Shown here: positions 52,143 to 64,000 of the stretch, one piece after another
How the letters are laid out: each line of letters begins with the position of its first letter
Position numbering within the stretch: position 1 is the stretch's first letter
Source: Ficedula albicollis
Taxonomy: Eukaryota > Chordata > Aves > Passeriformes > Muscicapidae
NCBI RefSeq assembly: GCF_000247815.1
Contig: NC_021674.1
Location: 33,033,462 to 33,097,461, forward strand
Length of the DNA stretch: 64,000 nt
Direction: 5' to 3'
Translations under genes and position numbers: made by a program
The notes under the pieces: model-generated
The model's database searches: none
What the model saw: only the letters and a program-made list of their open reading frames with translations
Told to the model about the DNA's origin: nothing

Positions 52143-55100
52143 AGTATTTGTGTGGGTGTATTTTTGTTATTTGGTACTTGTTAATCTCAACATAAAATAG
52201 CAATGCTTGGGCACTAAAATCATCCCTATGCACAAGGTTTCTACCAGGGAGAAGCAAGTCACCACTGAACTTTCTCTACGTAATCTTTTCAACCTATTAA
52301 AAGAACAACTGTAATTGTGACAGAAACTCCTGAGTCATGCACCTTCCTCCCTGGGATCTATGTCATGTAATAAAGAAAATTCAGTTAAAAATAATTTTTC
52401 AGTGCCTGGCTGAAGAATCTAATCTTTCATCACAACACAGTATTTGATTAAAATAAGCCCAAAATCTACTATTCACTTTACACAAGTCTGCAGCTTACCT
52501 TTTTCTCACTTTGATTTACACAAACTCTATATGGAAGCATCAGAAACATTTTATCTAACCTGAAAGTGCATCTACCAAACCAACACAGTAATTGTCAAAA
52601 ATAAAAGGAAGAAAGAAGTTCTGGTTTGTGAGTATATTCAGAAATGTTTTTTTGGCTGGGACAGAAGCATATGCCAATGCTTTGGGTTCACAGACTGCTA
52701 GTATTTCAGCTGTCCACTGCCTTAAAACAGTTTTTGTTTACTTTTCACTAAATCAGGCAACAATTATTGCGCTGTCTTTGACATGCTTTAATCCAAGCTA
52801 CGTAACAATGCAATAAGGATGTTAATAATGAATAACTTTCATATTGGCTGTGGCCTGTATGAATCATGGTGTGAATAGTCCTTGTCAAAAGATGTTTTCA
52901 ATAGCCATGTCAACTCTTTGTATCAGTGCAGGGAAGCAAAGAGATGTTCTTGCACTTCTGTGATTTGCAAAGTTGATTTGAAGAGAATAAAATTGATTCA
53001 CATCTTGTTTAAGTCCAAAAGGTACAGGAAACCTCCTTTCTACTGTCAGAGTTTTCATTTTAACCTGCTGGTTGATTAATGTCAGGAATTTTTTGTCTAC
53101 ATTACAACTGTCATGCAGTTTTGTCTACATTTTTGTCGTACATTGAGCAGGAGTTCATGAAAACCTGTGCAATGGTCAGCAAAAAAACACCAGCCCAACT
53201 TGCAAGATATGTTCTGTATTTCACTTCACTGCCAACCATCTTTAAGGTTTCTCCAGAAAGAATGAGAAAAAAATTCTCTTTCCTTTGTAAAGCTTCATCT
53301 TTCAGGTGTATAGGGGCAAAAGTTAGCGGATAGATGGCAAAAGTGATTTTAAACCTTCTATCACAGGGAGCAATTTCTGAGGTGAGAGCTGTTTTTTTCC
53401 CCCCAAAGTTACCATGGCTACTGAAAGGTGGGAGGATGACTCCTTGAGGCATTTAAAGGAGACATATGTGTTCATCTTTGTTGTCAACATGATTGTTGTA
53501 CAAATTAGTTAGTTCCACTTGGAATGAAATCCAGGTGGCCTTTTGCCCTCCAGTCAGAATTGCTCAGAACTGTGTTTTTCCTCACGAAATGTACTGTTTG
53601 GACCTGGTGGAAGCTTTCTTGTACTTTGTCTACATTCCTGCTAGATGGGATTTTCTAGAAGGAATTTTAAGCTCAAGCTGCTTTAAGTAAAAGGTGGAAG
53701 TATTAGAATCTGGAGGAATTGCTGTTAATAAAAATCTCTTACCTTTGTCAGTCATGGTTTTTATGAACACTTCGTTTGCCTTTCTCTAAAGTAGAGTTTA
53801 TTCTGGATGGGGTAGTACCAGCCCAGGCAGCCAGAAGCCTGTCAGATTGCATTTTGGTTGACTTGAAGGTTTAAAGTGTGTCTTGATATGTATTTTACAG
53901 AAATTTATATGCTCTCATGTTGTCCATGATGTAACTGCTGTTTCTTCTTTTTGTGAAGCTTCAAGAAGCTGCTACTTCAAGGGAACTGGGAGCATTAGAA
54001 GTGCTCCACTAATGTAGGCACCTATCTTAATTCCTTTGTCTCTGCTGATTTTCCAATAAAAAAAGCCATCTTTCAAACTAGCAGAAATCTTCCTCTTCAC
54101 TGGTGTGGAGGGTGGTGTGAAAACTGCACCAGAGAAAATGAGGTTTTCTAGAGAGTAACTTAGTGCTTAAGTGAAACTCTTTGCTTTGGGAAAAAAGATC
54201 TCTTTCCATCTACCACAGAGAAAAACTTGTATCCTAATCTGGGTACTAGCTATTGGTGATGGCAAATATGGACAAGAGACTGTTGCTCATTAAATTAATT
54301 TTTTTTCCTCAAAAAATACTGAAAATGCTGTTTCTCCCTATAGTGACATCTTCCTAGGTGTATTCAGAAATTGTACTGATGAGTTTGTGAGCACAAGAGG
54401 TGGCTGGAAGAAATTTCCAGGTGGAATTGGACTGGACAGAAAAAATAAGAAAAAGGCTGTACCTCAGCTCACTCTGATGATATTTTTTTATTTCTGTGTT
54501 AGAAGAATCAGTCTTTTCTATATTTCTTTTATAGTATATTTCACCCAGGAAACGAGCTATAAAGTCCAGTTTTGTATTGTTTACCTTGGTCTGTTTTGAT
54601 GAATTTTTCTGTAAACATTGGTGAACAAAAGGAATCAAATCACTTTAGGCTGGTGGTACTAGGTTTTGTACATTTCTAAGTGACTTTTTTTCTCCAGCAC
54701 CCTCTGCATTGTCATATGATTTTATGCCCAGCAGTCTATATAAGTTTTATGATAGTTTACTGTTTTCTTGCTTCAAGTCACTTAGTGGCAGGAATGCCCA
54801 TAATTTGTGGGCTCCTGCTTGGCTATGGGCCTTATACACAAGGCTCACAGTGATCAATTAGCTTGGCTGTTTTAATGTTGATAACCTAACGAAACCTTTC
54901 CTCTTGCTAACCTAGTAAGCAGTCTTTTAAAACATTCTCATATTGTTGAAATAGTATGACAATACCGTGGCAATAGGAATTATAAAGTCTCTTAAACTTT
55001 GAAGGGCATGCAATTTGAATGAAAATTACTGGATTTTTCTAGGATATAAAAACATTGTTTTTAATACTGATCTCACAGTTTTTCTGAGATTTTTTTAAAA

Positions 55101-57364
55101 TAAAAAACCTTTTTAGTTTAGGTGGTGCTGCTGGTTGGTATTTTGGAGCACTTTGATAGTTCTGGTTAATAACTTCCATTTCCTTTTTAAGACTTTCAGT
55201 AGTACTTCCCAAAATGTCCCTTTCTTCCCTGCTCTCTCCTCTACATCTCACCTTATGAAATTAATTTTTAAATTCATGACAAAGAGATTAATATGAATCA
55301 GGAAAGTCAGGATGACAGAAGCTGAAGATTTCAAGAGTGTTTCTCAGACGATGCTGAAGAGGGAGTTTAAATACTGGATGGTTTGCTAAACTCAGGACCG
55401 TGGTGAGTTTTCTGAGATGTTAGGCAAGTAACAGCCACTGTACTTTGAGCAGTCAGCAGTAGACCTTATTACAATTCTTTTTTCTTTAAAATTTCCTAAA
55501 GTTCTTCTCCTCCCAGCCTTTTCCTTTTGTGTTTGACTCCTCTCAGCATGTGTCAGAGAGCAGTGGTGCAGGCGGGCTGTGACACTGCAGGAGGCTCTGC
55601 TGTAGCACTGCTGGAACATCATGGGCTAATGATTTGTCTGAGCCTCTCGGTTCAACTGCAAGGTCATTCTGCTTTCTCTTATTCTAAAGGTCTGCCTCAT
55701 TTCTCTGGTACAACGTTGGCTTCAATAGATAACTAGCTCAGCTGAGTAAGAGCCAACGTGAACTGAATTTTAATATGGAGAATACCATTAAAAAGTATCT
55801 CCTCTTATTCACTGTCTCCCCATTTTTTGCCTTTTCCTTTAGGATTAAAACCCTTTTTTGGGAATATCTCTCTTTTCATTCATCCATTTTTTGTGCTGTT
55901 ATGAGCGGCATGTATCTCCATGTTTCCAGTCATTATATTCCTATGTTTTCCTTCATGCTTTAGTGCCACCGTTATTGCCACCTTAGGATGTGATTCATGT
56001 TGCTGTCTTAGGTGATCACTGCCCTTCTGATCCAGGCTGGTCATATGTATTCCTCTCATGGAGAAATGGGGAGAATTGGGCTAACTTGCCTACTAGATAT
56101 ACCTCTCTATTTCAGTTGATTACAGAGGCAACATAGACACTGTCTCAGAATGATGTATCTGTGTTTTGGCTAGCTCAAGTAAGGTGAAATTAATCTCTCC
56201 CCGAGTAGGAACAGAGGCTCTTCTTGTGTTCTGCTCGGAACCTTTAATAGAAAACCAGCTACTGTGAGATACAAGTAACAAGGTGCTTGCAGAAAGTTCT
56301 AGGTACTTTGGCCTCTTCTCAGATGGAAGTCCGCATCCTCTGCTGTCCAATTTCCTTTCTGAATGGCACCCAGGTCTGGTTGGGCAGACCTGCATGCAGC
56401 TGAGCAGGCTGCATAAAGCAGACAGACCTTTGTGGAAAAGAACCAAGCAGACTTTTTCACATTTGGCCCTAGCAAATCAAAGCGAAGTTAAGCTGCTCTT
56501 TATTGAGTAAAGGACTGAAGATGTTCAGTTGTAGCTCTGTCAGGGTGGTTCTGTAAAGATGGTCATAACGTTAAATTATGCCACACCTGTTAGACAGACC
56601 TCTGGCCCTTGGATGGCCAGGCTTTCATTGCTCTGTAATGTGACCTACAAATCCTTGCCAGGGAGGACTCCTTCCCAGAAGTGTAGGCAGTGTGGCTTGG
56701 GGTTTGGAAATATTACATTAGTGGATCTGGATTCCTGATACCAAATGACATTTTGTTTTCCAAATGTAAATAGACTTCCTTTTCTGTATTGTTCCCAGAA
56801 TGATTAGCAGTGAAGTTATCTTTCACTGGATAGTGAGATATGAAATACCAGGTATGAAAAGTAATGCTTCAATGTTCCTGTTTTTCATCATGAAAAATCT
56901 GTGTAGTAAAGGAGGAAAAAACCAAGTTTGATGAAATCATTGACCCTTTTGATATGAACAATCAGGAGGTATTTCCATACATTTTTAAAGCCTGTGAGGC
57001 TCAAAACCTCTCTTGTCACACTCAGATGAGAGAAATGGAGTGGATACACCTCTGATGGGTGTGGATGGGCAGATGTATGTGTAATTCTCACTCTACATGA
57101 GGTGTATTCATTTGTATTTATAAACACATAGGTGCATATATGTGTGTATTCATCTCCTCTTCCTCACCAGTGCAGTGGAAATATAGAGAAAAAGCTATAT
57201 ATGAAGTTTTGGAGCAAGTTTTCTAAAAATTATAAGGCTAACTGGCTATAGACTTGCTTTTTTTAATAAACGAGCAGATCTTTTAAAAGGTGACTCAACA
57301 TACTGCCATTAAACCCACAGATTTTAATCCAGACTAATATCCTTTTCCTTGCTTAGCTCAATCT

Positions 57365-57408
57365 TACAATACAATACAATACAAAACAAATACAAAATAC
57401 AAAATACA
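57365..57408. repeat. (ACAAT)n / (ACAAA)n simple repeat
   Basis: Pentamer units ACAAT grade into ACAAAAT-like units. Low-complexity intron sequence. Confidence 0.8.
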
Positions 57409-57962
57409 TTTTCCTTTTTCTCCTATGTGGTGATTGAAAATGCTTATAGAAATAGCAGCATTTTACATAAAATTCTCTAGGGGTGTGTGAGGCTCTGTTG
57501 TGTTTCTGTAGATCCCAACAGCCTTCACCTCTATTAATTGCTGCTGGATTTTTCCACAGATCTGTGCAATTTACAGTGCTTATACTGAAGGAGAGACAGA
57601 AAAAGTTGTGTTGGTAAAGTGGGATATGTATTAAAATGTCAGGAGGAAAGCTATACAATAACCTTTACAGCATCACATACCCCATTACAGAAACACAGAT
57701 GTGGGAAACCTTAAAACCTGTTGATCCTTTACTCCCTGCCCCCGTTTTCCCCACAAAAAAATTATGATGTATGTACTTCAAACCATATGGTGTGAGAATA
57801 GTTATCTTTGCTTTAATGTCTTTAATAACCCCCTTCTTTCCAACATTTCGAATTAGTGGAGTTTCCTCCAAATAGAAATCTTGATTTGCAAGAGAAACCT
57901 ATTCTTGATTAGCTTGGCTGCAGGACCTGAGCCCAGATTCTGGAAGGAGAGTGGCTAGTAAA

Positions 57963-58409
<447 letters not shown>

Positions 58410-59965
58410 GGAGAGTGGCTAGTAAAGCTGCCCTCCCTTCCCCATCCACTCCTAATAAAATACCTTAAATATTGCACCTTGCCAGCTCTGAGGAGCAGTG
58501 GTGAGGCTGTGCTGGCACGAGCTCCAACAGAGGCACCAGGGGCTCGTCCCTCCTGGCCACACAGAATGAGAAGGCATCACCCTGGCTGACAGCAGTGTGT
58601 GCACATGTGGTGAGCACCAGGAGATCCAGGCTGCTTTGGGGAAATGGAATACCAGCTCAGGGGACAAAATGGGATTCCCTCAGGGACCCTAGTCTGTGAG
58701 CAGAGGGAATCATGGATCTCCTCACATGGGAAGGAGTTATTCATCAAAAAGACTGTTATGCCCTGCAAGGCATTGCTGAAACAGAGCACTACCAGGCTAT
58801 TTCCTATCTTATCAGGGTATATTAATAATGCAGTAGTAATAATAGAAGTACAAATTAAAAATAACTGGATGGGCAGATAAGCAGAGTTGTTGAGATTAAG
58901 GGTATTGGGAATTGCTTCAAACAGTTAATTGCAGAGCAGCACATAGAGGGAAATTTGCCTTTATTATTTTCTCTTTCTTCATTTTTTCTCTGAAAGCATT
59001 ATTTCTAGGGTTTTACATAGACACTAATAGGCAGAATATTTCTCAAGAATTCAGACTGTTCTTTTTTATCTCCAAAGAAATGAAGTACCTTTTGCTAATG
59101 CATCTAATTCAGCAGGGATTAATAATGCTGAATAAGAAGAGTATTCTGATTATTAGCCTTCGTCTACAAAAATCTCTTATCATATTCTCCTCCCACTCCC
59201 ATTCCACAGTATAAAGGCAGACAAGACAGTACAAGCGAGAGATATTCAGGCTTCAGGACAAATGGATGCAATTGTTCCCCAGAGGTTTGTAAGCTCCTTC
59301 TGGATTGCAGTGGCATGAAATCCCAAGAGTCCCTGAATCTCTTGAGGTGTAGTAGGTGGGTTGGGCAAAGAGAAATATGAGTACCTGGTTCTCTGGCACT
59401 AGATGATTGTGTCATTTTTTGCACTACCTGTGTCTGTCAGTCACTGACCTGTCAGGGCTCTATCAGATTTTGCGGCCTCTATATAATTCTTTTCCATAGA
59501 ATTAAAATAATGACTCAGAACTACACTTTGGTCCCTTGCTGGGTACCAAAATGTGCCTTGCGTAGGGCATGAGACTGCTGTCACTTTGATTTCAAGTCTT
59601 CTTTGCTAAACAATTGTCAGGACACTCAAATCCTGCTCTCAGTGAAATAGGATTGAAGCTAGTGCCATGCAGAGTTATTTCACACAGCTGCATCTGAGCA
59701 GCACTGGCCCACTGAGAGATAAACCTATCAAGGGAAGAGCATTTGATTGAACACCCAGTACATTGATGGAGCAGCAGCTTAGCAAAGAACTGCACCCTCA
59801 CAGAACAATCCTTCTTTTCCCCCTTTATTGTTGAGGTTCTTTTATTCCTGTGAAATAGAAGACTATTCACCAAATTCTCTGTCCCCCTTGGAAATCTTTT
59901 AAAAATACACTACTAAGTAAGCATGTTTGTTACTTAGTCCAGGATCAAATGACCTGGTACAATGC

Positions 59966-60134
59966 ATAAAGCAGAGCTGTAGTGTGGGGACAGCTGGACT
60001 GGAAGTACAGGTATGCTGGATAATTAAGGAACAGTGACTAAATTACTAAGATGGATAAAGCAGAGCTGTAATGTGGGGACAGCTGGACTGGAAGTACAGG
60101 TCTGCTGGATAATTAAGGAACAGTGACTAAATTA
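59966..60134. repeat. Tandem duplication, period 89
   Basis: Copies lie at 59966-60054 and 60055-60134, from ATAAAGCAGAGCTGTA to GACTAAATTA. Two differences are visible. It duplicates the left edge of the ERV LTR and its flank. Confidence 0.92.
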
Positions 60135-60427
60135 ATTATAACTGTATCTTTTGTGCAGATCACAACCAGCTAATTATAACTGTATCTTTGTGCAGATCAC
60201 GACCAGCTGAATAAGATGTTCAGAAGGGAGTGTGTGCCCTTGGGCTGGGACACCACCCCTGAGGAATGTGCCAGCTTGGCAAAGCAGTCTGTGTAAGTGG
60301 GCATGGGTGTACAATATCATATTTGGCTGCATAGTTGGATCTGCCCATGTAACCTTATAAAATAATAATCAAGAAAATAAAGTTAGTGTGGCATCCAGTA
60401 CTGACCTGTGCTTTCTCAGTTGCCACA
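60072..60427 (+). mobile_element. Degenerate ERV LTR with poly(A) signal, ending at a primer-binding-site junction
   Basis: A candidate 5' end TGTGGGGACAGC lies at 60072 and the 3' end is GCCACA at 60427. An AATAAA signal lies near 60377, about 45 bases before the end, as expected for an LTR. Two bases later comes a sequence resembling a tRNA primer-binding site. The left boundary is uncertain; another TG candidate is at 60217. A 38-bp duplication at 60133-60207 interrupts the LTR. Confidence 0.55.
60133..60207. repeat. Tandem duplication, period 38
   Basis: Copies lie at 60133-60170 and 60171-60207, from TAATTATAACTG to GACCAGC. They differ by one base in a T run and one transition. It abuts the 89-bp duplication and lies inside the inverted-repeat left arm. 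Confidence 0.9.
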
Positions 60428-60429
60428 AA

Positions 60430-60447
60430 TGGTGCCCCGTGTGAGGA
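60430..60447 (+). other. Primer-binding-site-like sequence
   Basis: TGGTGCCCCGTGTGAGGA follows the LTR end CACA and a two-base spacer. TGGTGCC is the expected complement of a tRNA 3' end of the form GGCACCA (tRNA-His has this end), and the remainder fits only loosely. No gag-like coding region follows; the internal region is lost within about 100-200 bases. Confidence 0.5.
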
Positions 60448-60544
60448 CTCCTTGGAGTCTGGTGGTCACCCTCTAATCCAACAGTGAAACTAAATGTCCA
60501 CAGCCTTCAGTCAGAAGGCTAACACCCCTGAATGGGGGAGTTGT

Positions 60545-60760
60545 GGGGCTAGAGCAGTGATTTGGGACACTCTGCCTTGCAAGAACATAAGCCTTGTTTA
60601 TCTGTTCTGCAACGACTTTTGCATGCTCCTTGCTATAAACTTTTGGGTGCTAAAGTTATTCAGCTGGTCGTGATCTGTACAAAAGATACAATTATAATTC
60701 ATTTAGTCACTGTTCTTTAATCATCCAGCAGACCTGTGCTTCCAGTGCAGCTGCTCCCAC
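60545..60760 (-). mobile_element. Oppositely oriented partial LTR-like segment
   Basis: The reverse complement of 60655-60760 aligns at roughly 85-90% with 60072-60213 by eye, starting at a similar TGTGGGAGCAGCTG. It therefore looks like the U3 start of a related LTR lying on the minus strand and pointing back at the first. The inner part does not match the plus-strand LTR. The inner boundary near 60545 is a guess. Confidence 0.45.
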
Positions 60761-61603
60761 ACTGTAGTAACTTGCTCTCAACACCTTAATCCTTACAGCA
60801 CTGCTGCCCATCCGTGCCTCTTGATCATCTCTTTGGAAGAGTGTTTGCATCTTCCTCCTTGCTGGCTGAGACAAATGCACACAGCCTTGCATTGCAACAT
60901 GCTTATTTGTTTTGATGTACATTATTCTAGTCCAATTTTGTAATGGTTGTTCAAAAGTCCAGCTGATAAAAATCTCTAACTCTGAACAGTTAAGGACTTG
61001 TAATTGATTTTATTTTGATACTTTCTGGAGACTCAACCTTTCGTACTTCATAATGAGCTATGTTTTAGTAAATTGCAGAAATGCAACAAATAAGTAAGGT
61101 CTGAATCAGAAGATGAATTGAGTTTTTGCCATCTAAATGTTACCATCTGAAGTCAATTTCTTTAGAACTAGATACTGATACAGATTTTTGAATAAAAGGC
61201 AAAAAGATGTAAAACTGTAAGGTTGACTGCTTTGGGAAACTCTATGAACCAAATTCAGTTATGACTTTTACAAGCAGAAGGAAAATATTGTTTCACGAAT
61301 GGCACATTTCTGCTGCTGGGATTTCAAGAATGGAAGTATAAATTGCATCTTGCTCTGCAAGCCTAGGAAGATGGTTGCAGATCTGCTGCCCTTGTTCCCA
61401 CCCAAAAGCACCACTCATGAGAGCAACATGTGTGGTGACTGGAGTTTAAAGATTATTTAGGCAGCAGTTACAGTTGCTGCACAGTGGGCAAAATCCCCTC
61501 TGGCAACTGCTTGTTACTGTGTGGGAACATACAGGAATTCTGTTCTTTCCCTTCTCAGAGGGATGATATGCTGAAGAAACCAAATTTTGAAAGAGGCCAT
61601 GAG

Positions 61604-61708
61604 AGCCTGTTTAATTTTGATGTTTTTTATTGTATCCCAAAATGGAAGCAGAATCAGCCTGTTTAATTTTGATTTTTTTTTTATTGTATCCCAAAATGGA
61701 AGCAGAAT
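61604..61708. repeat. Tandem duplication, period 52
   Basis: Copies lie at 61604-61655 and 61656-61708, from AGCCTGTTTAATTTTG to GGAAGCAGAAT. They differ inside the central T run. Confidence 0.92.
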
Positions 61709-62033
61709 GCAGATATAGTTCATCAAAAGAGGATTTTTTAACACCTGATGTTTTAAAAATTCAGACAGGTAGAGATTCAGAGCCACGGAGGAAAGGCTGT
61801 TGGTGGTCTCCCAATGAATAGACAAATAGATCAGGAAAAGCAGTATGCGAATTAGCAGTCTGAGAGCCCAAGATTAAACAGGCACTCACAATAAACAATC
61901 CTTTTGCCCCTTGAAATGGCCCTAGTCAAATACAGCTGAGGTATGTTAATAGGTAAACTGATCTGGATACAGTTGATTCAGTACCTGGTCTGTTTGGAGA
62001 ACATTGCAACTTGCTAGTTTTTAAGTCACTTCA

Positions 62034-62076
62034 TTAAAAAAAAAACCAAACAAACCAAACAAACCAGAAACCCCCA
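62034..62076. repeat. A-rich (CAAA)n tract
   Basis: A run of A followed by AACC/CAAA units and CCCCC. This could be a decayed poly-A tail, but no source element was recognised beside it. Confidence 0.65.
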
Positions 62077-62098
62077 AAATAAATCTTCATTTATGCAC

Positions 62099-62185
62099 GT
62101 TGGGCACCAGCAATCATACCTTTGGTTCACATCCCAGTCGTTGGGCAGGCTGAACCAGCAATCATACCTTTGGTTCACATCCCAG
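62099..62185. repeat. Short tandem duplication, period 40-48 with an indel
   Basis: CGTTGGGCA followed by CCAGCAATCATACC...CATCCCAG occurs twice (62106-62137 and 62154-62185). The second copy has eight extra bases after CGTTGGGCA. It abuts the 319-bp duplication. Confidence 0.88.
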
Positions 62186-62822
62186 CCTGTGGATGCAGAA
62201 GTCAAACAAAAACACCTCTGTCATGCAGTGATGCCTTTTAATTTGCACAAATCAAGTGGCTGCCAGAGACCACATCGCTTCCAAGAGTACGCAGGACGAA
62301 GTGGGAGGATGAAAAGGATTGTAGACTGGCAAGGAGAGCCTCATATTAAGTGAGATGTTAATGTGCATTTGAGCTTGAAAATAAGGGCTGTTGTAACCCT
62401 ATAGAATAAAAAAGCTTTTGCTTGTGCTTCTTTCCTTCCATAAGGAAGCCAATTTGTCTCTGTGTTACTGATCTTAGATAAGACAAATAAGGAAAAGTGA
62501 ATCGCCTGTGCATGCAGAAGTCAAACAAAAACACCTCTGTCATGCAGTGATGCCTTTTAATTTGCACAAATCAAGTGGCTGCCAGAGACCACATCGCTTC
62601 CAAGAGTACGCAGGACGAAGTGGGAGGATGAAAAGGATTGTAGACTGGCAAGGAGAGCCTCATATTAAGTGAGATGTTAATGTGCATTTGAGCTTGAAAA
62701 TAAGGGCTGTTGTAACCCTATAGAATAAAAAAGCTTTTGCTTGTGCTTCTTTCCTTCCATAAGGAAGCCAATTTGTCTCTGTGTTACTGATCTTAGATAA
62801 GACAAATAAGGAAAAGTGAATC
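62185..62822. repeat. Tandem duplication, period 319
   Basis: Copies lie at 62185-62503 and 62504-62822, from GCCTGTG to AAAAGTGAATC. One difference was seen near the start (GTGGATGC/GTGCATGC). Confidence 0.94.
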
Positions 62823-64000
62823 TTCCTGTCAATTCAGACTGAAAAAATCCCCAGCTTTACTCCTACTTCCATCTTGACATGCCTTTGTCATCATGGTTCA
62901 GATCTGGTCCCTTTGAAGAATTTCTTTTGAGCAGATGTTAAAAATATCAGAAAAGAATGAAGGAGGACAAGTAAGAATGAACTGGAAATTCTTAGACCTT
63001 GCTTGACTGAGAGCTTTTCCTTTGCAGAAAGTACACAAGGTGGTAGATAAATCATTATTGCAGATGAAGCAGCAACTTTTTTGATGTTACTTGTAATTAA
63101 TGTGTTTTCTTTCCTTTGACTTGCCAGTTGGGACAATGCTAAAGGAATTTAACTGATAATGGGAAGGTAGTGTAATTTCCTGTAAATCAGACACAGAATG
63201 CAGTTTAGATACTAAGGTAGTCTATTGTGATTATGAAGAGTTCCTTGGAAATAATTCTTCCTTTTCTCTGACCATGTGAGTTTTTTCCTCTCTATTTAAT
63301 ACAGCAAATGATGATGTGCAGAGGGCAGATAAGCTAAACAAAAGAGGCTGACAGGAGCAGTATCAAAAGTGTAAATTGAGGTGCACAAGGACCAGTGTAC
63401 TCTGCTCATCTTTCTTTTGTTGTTGTTTTTAGCTACTTCATATTACAAATACACAATTTTTAATGTTTTTTTCTCTTTTGTTTGGTCACAGAGAGGTTAC
63501 AAGGATGCTTCTGATGTATTTACGTTGATTCTGCTTTAAGCCTCTGAATATTGTTCTCACCGGACGTTCATTGCTGTATGCCTCTGCCAGACAAAGAGAA
63601 ATAATTTCCAACTGAAAGATTAGGTGCTTCTAAGGACTAGCCTTTTAAAATAGTGTCTGCAGTCAGAAAGACTAATTGTCCAAATGACAGACATGCATGG
63701 TTGACTTTCCTCTTTATGCAGCCTTGAGTGAGACACGATGAGCGTGCTGCTGGTCTTTGCACTGGATAATTTTGTTAGAACAATGTCCTTCGGGAAAGGC
63801 TTTTATACAGCAAGGATGACAAGGGTGGCAAATTGCTTACAAACCCCAGACCTAGAGGTTTCTCTTTCTGAAAGCTGCCAGCCCACAGTACAGCAGTGCT
63901 ATGAAGCTGGAATTCAGTGCCTGTTCGTGCTGCTATAAAAACTGTGACTTTTTTTTCCCCTAAACTTTTTGCTTATTTTCTCAGAATACTTGTTTTCATA

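Larger units (their letters stand above)
60072..60760. repeat. Inverted repeat, arms about 110 bp, spacer about 440 bp
   Basis: The left arm lies in 60072-60213 and the right arm in 60655-60760. The inner ends are ACGACCAGCTGAATAA on the left and TTATTCAGCTGGTCGT on the right, exact reverse complements over 16 bases. The arms diverge by about 10-15% by eye. The spacer holds the rest of the LTR, the PBS-like site and unrecognised sequence. Confidence 0.75.

Noticed and set aside
53493..53690. Open frame considered as a possible next KIF26B exon
   Set aside because: Lacks the expected motor-domain start residues after GLGK and has no similarity to kinesins.

Overview
The window reads as vertebrate nuclear DNA, most likely from a bird. 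It is AT-rich, almost free of long open frames, and carries CR1-type LINE 3' ends and two LTRs of a family I recognise from avian endogenous retroviruses. There are no operons, ribosome binding sites, CRISPR arrays or other prokaryotic signals. The many short open frames of 60-130 codons are chance frames in non-coding DNA.

One protein-coding exon stands out, at 47915-48098 on the plus strand. It has a good acceptor and donor, and its translation matches the segment of KIF26B (kinesin family member 26B) just before the motor domain. I found no other exon of this gene. The simplest reading is that positions 1-47914 and 48099-64000 are parts of two large KIF26B introns. The intron assignment is inferred from this single exon.

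Old transposon remnants are CR1 3' ends at 383-700 and 37728-38056 (both minus strand), a solo LTR at 22885-23484 with a perfect 5-bp target-site duplication, and a second LTR of the same family at 42446-43018. A degraded retroviral region at 60072-60760 includes an LTR-to-primer-binding-site junction inside a roughly 110-bp inverted repeat.

The most unusual feature is structural. I count 24 direct head-to-tail duplications with units of about 38 to 1435 bp. Nearly all are two-copy, and most copies differ at 0-4% of sites. They add roughly 5 kb. In six places two different duplications abut in an A-A'-B-B' layout. There are also two pure poly-G runs, of 133 and 446 bases, and the longer is flanked by an exact 19-bp direct repeat. 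Together these look like unmerged contig overlaps or haplotype copies plus artefactual G-run filler, not biology. I did not find a convincing new biological system. The inverted-repeat ERV region near 60.1-60.8 kb is the best candidate for real unexplained structure.

Region by region: 1-3.0 kb holds a CR1 end and otherwise unremarkable sequence; 3.0-5.8 kb is a chain of duplications; 5.8-25 kb is mostly featureless intron with small duplications and one LTR; 25.0-26.0 kb has a poly-G run and a duplication; 27.1-27.3 kb has a triplication; 33.1-36.05 kb has the largest duplication; 37.7-46.6 kb has CR1, LTR and seven duplications; 46.6-57.9 kb is clean and holds the exon; 57.9-58.4 kb is the long poly-G; 59.9-62.8 kb has the ERV inverted repeat and further duplications.
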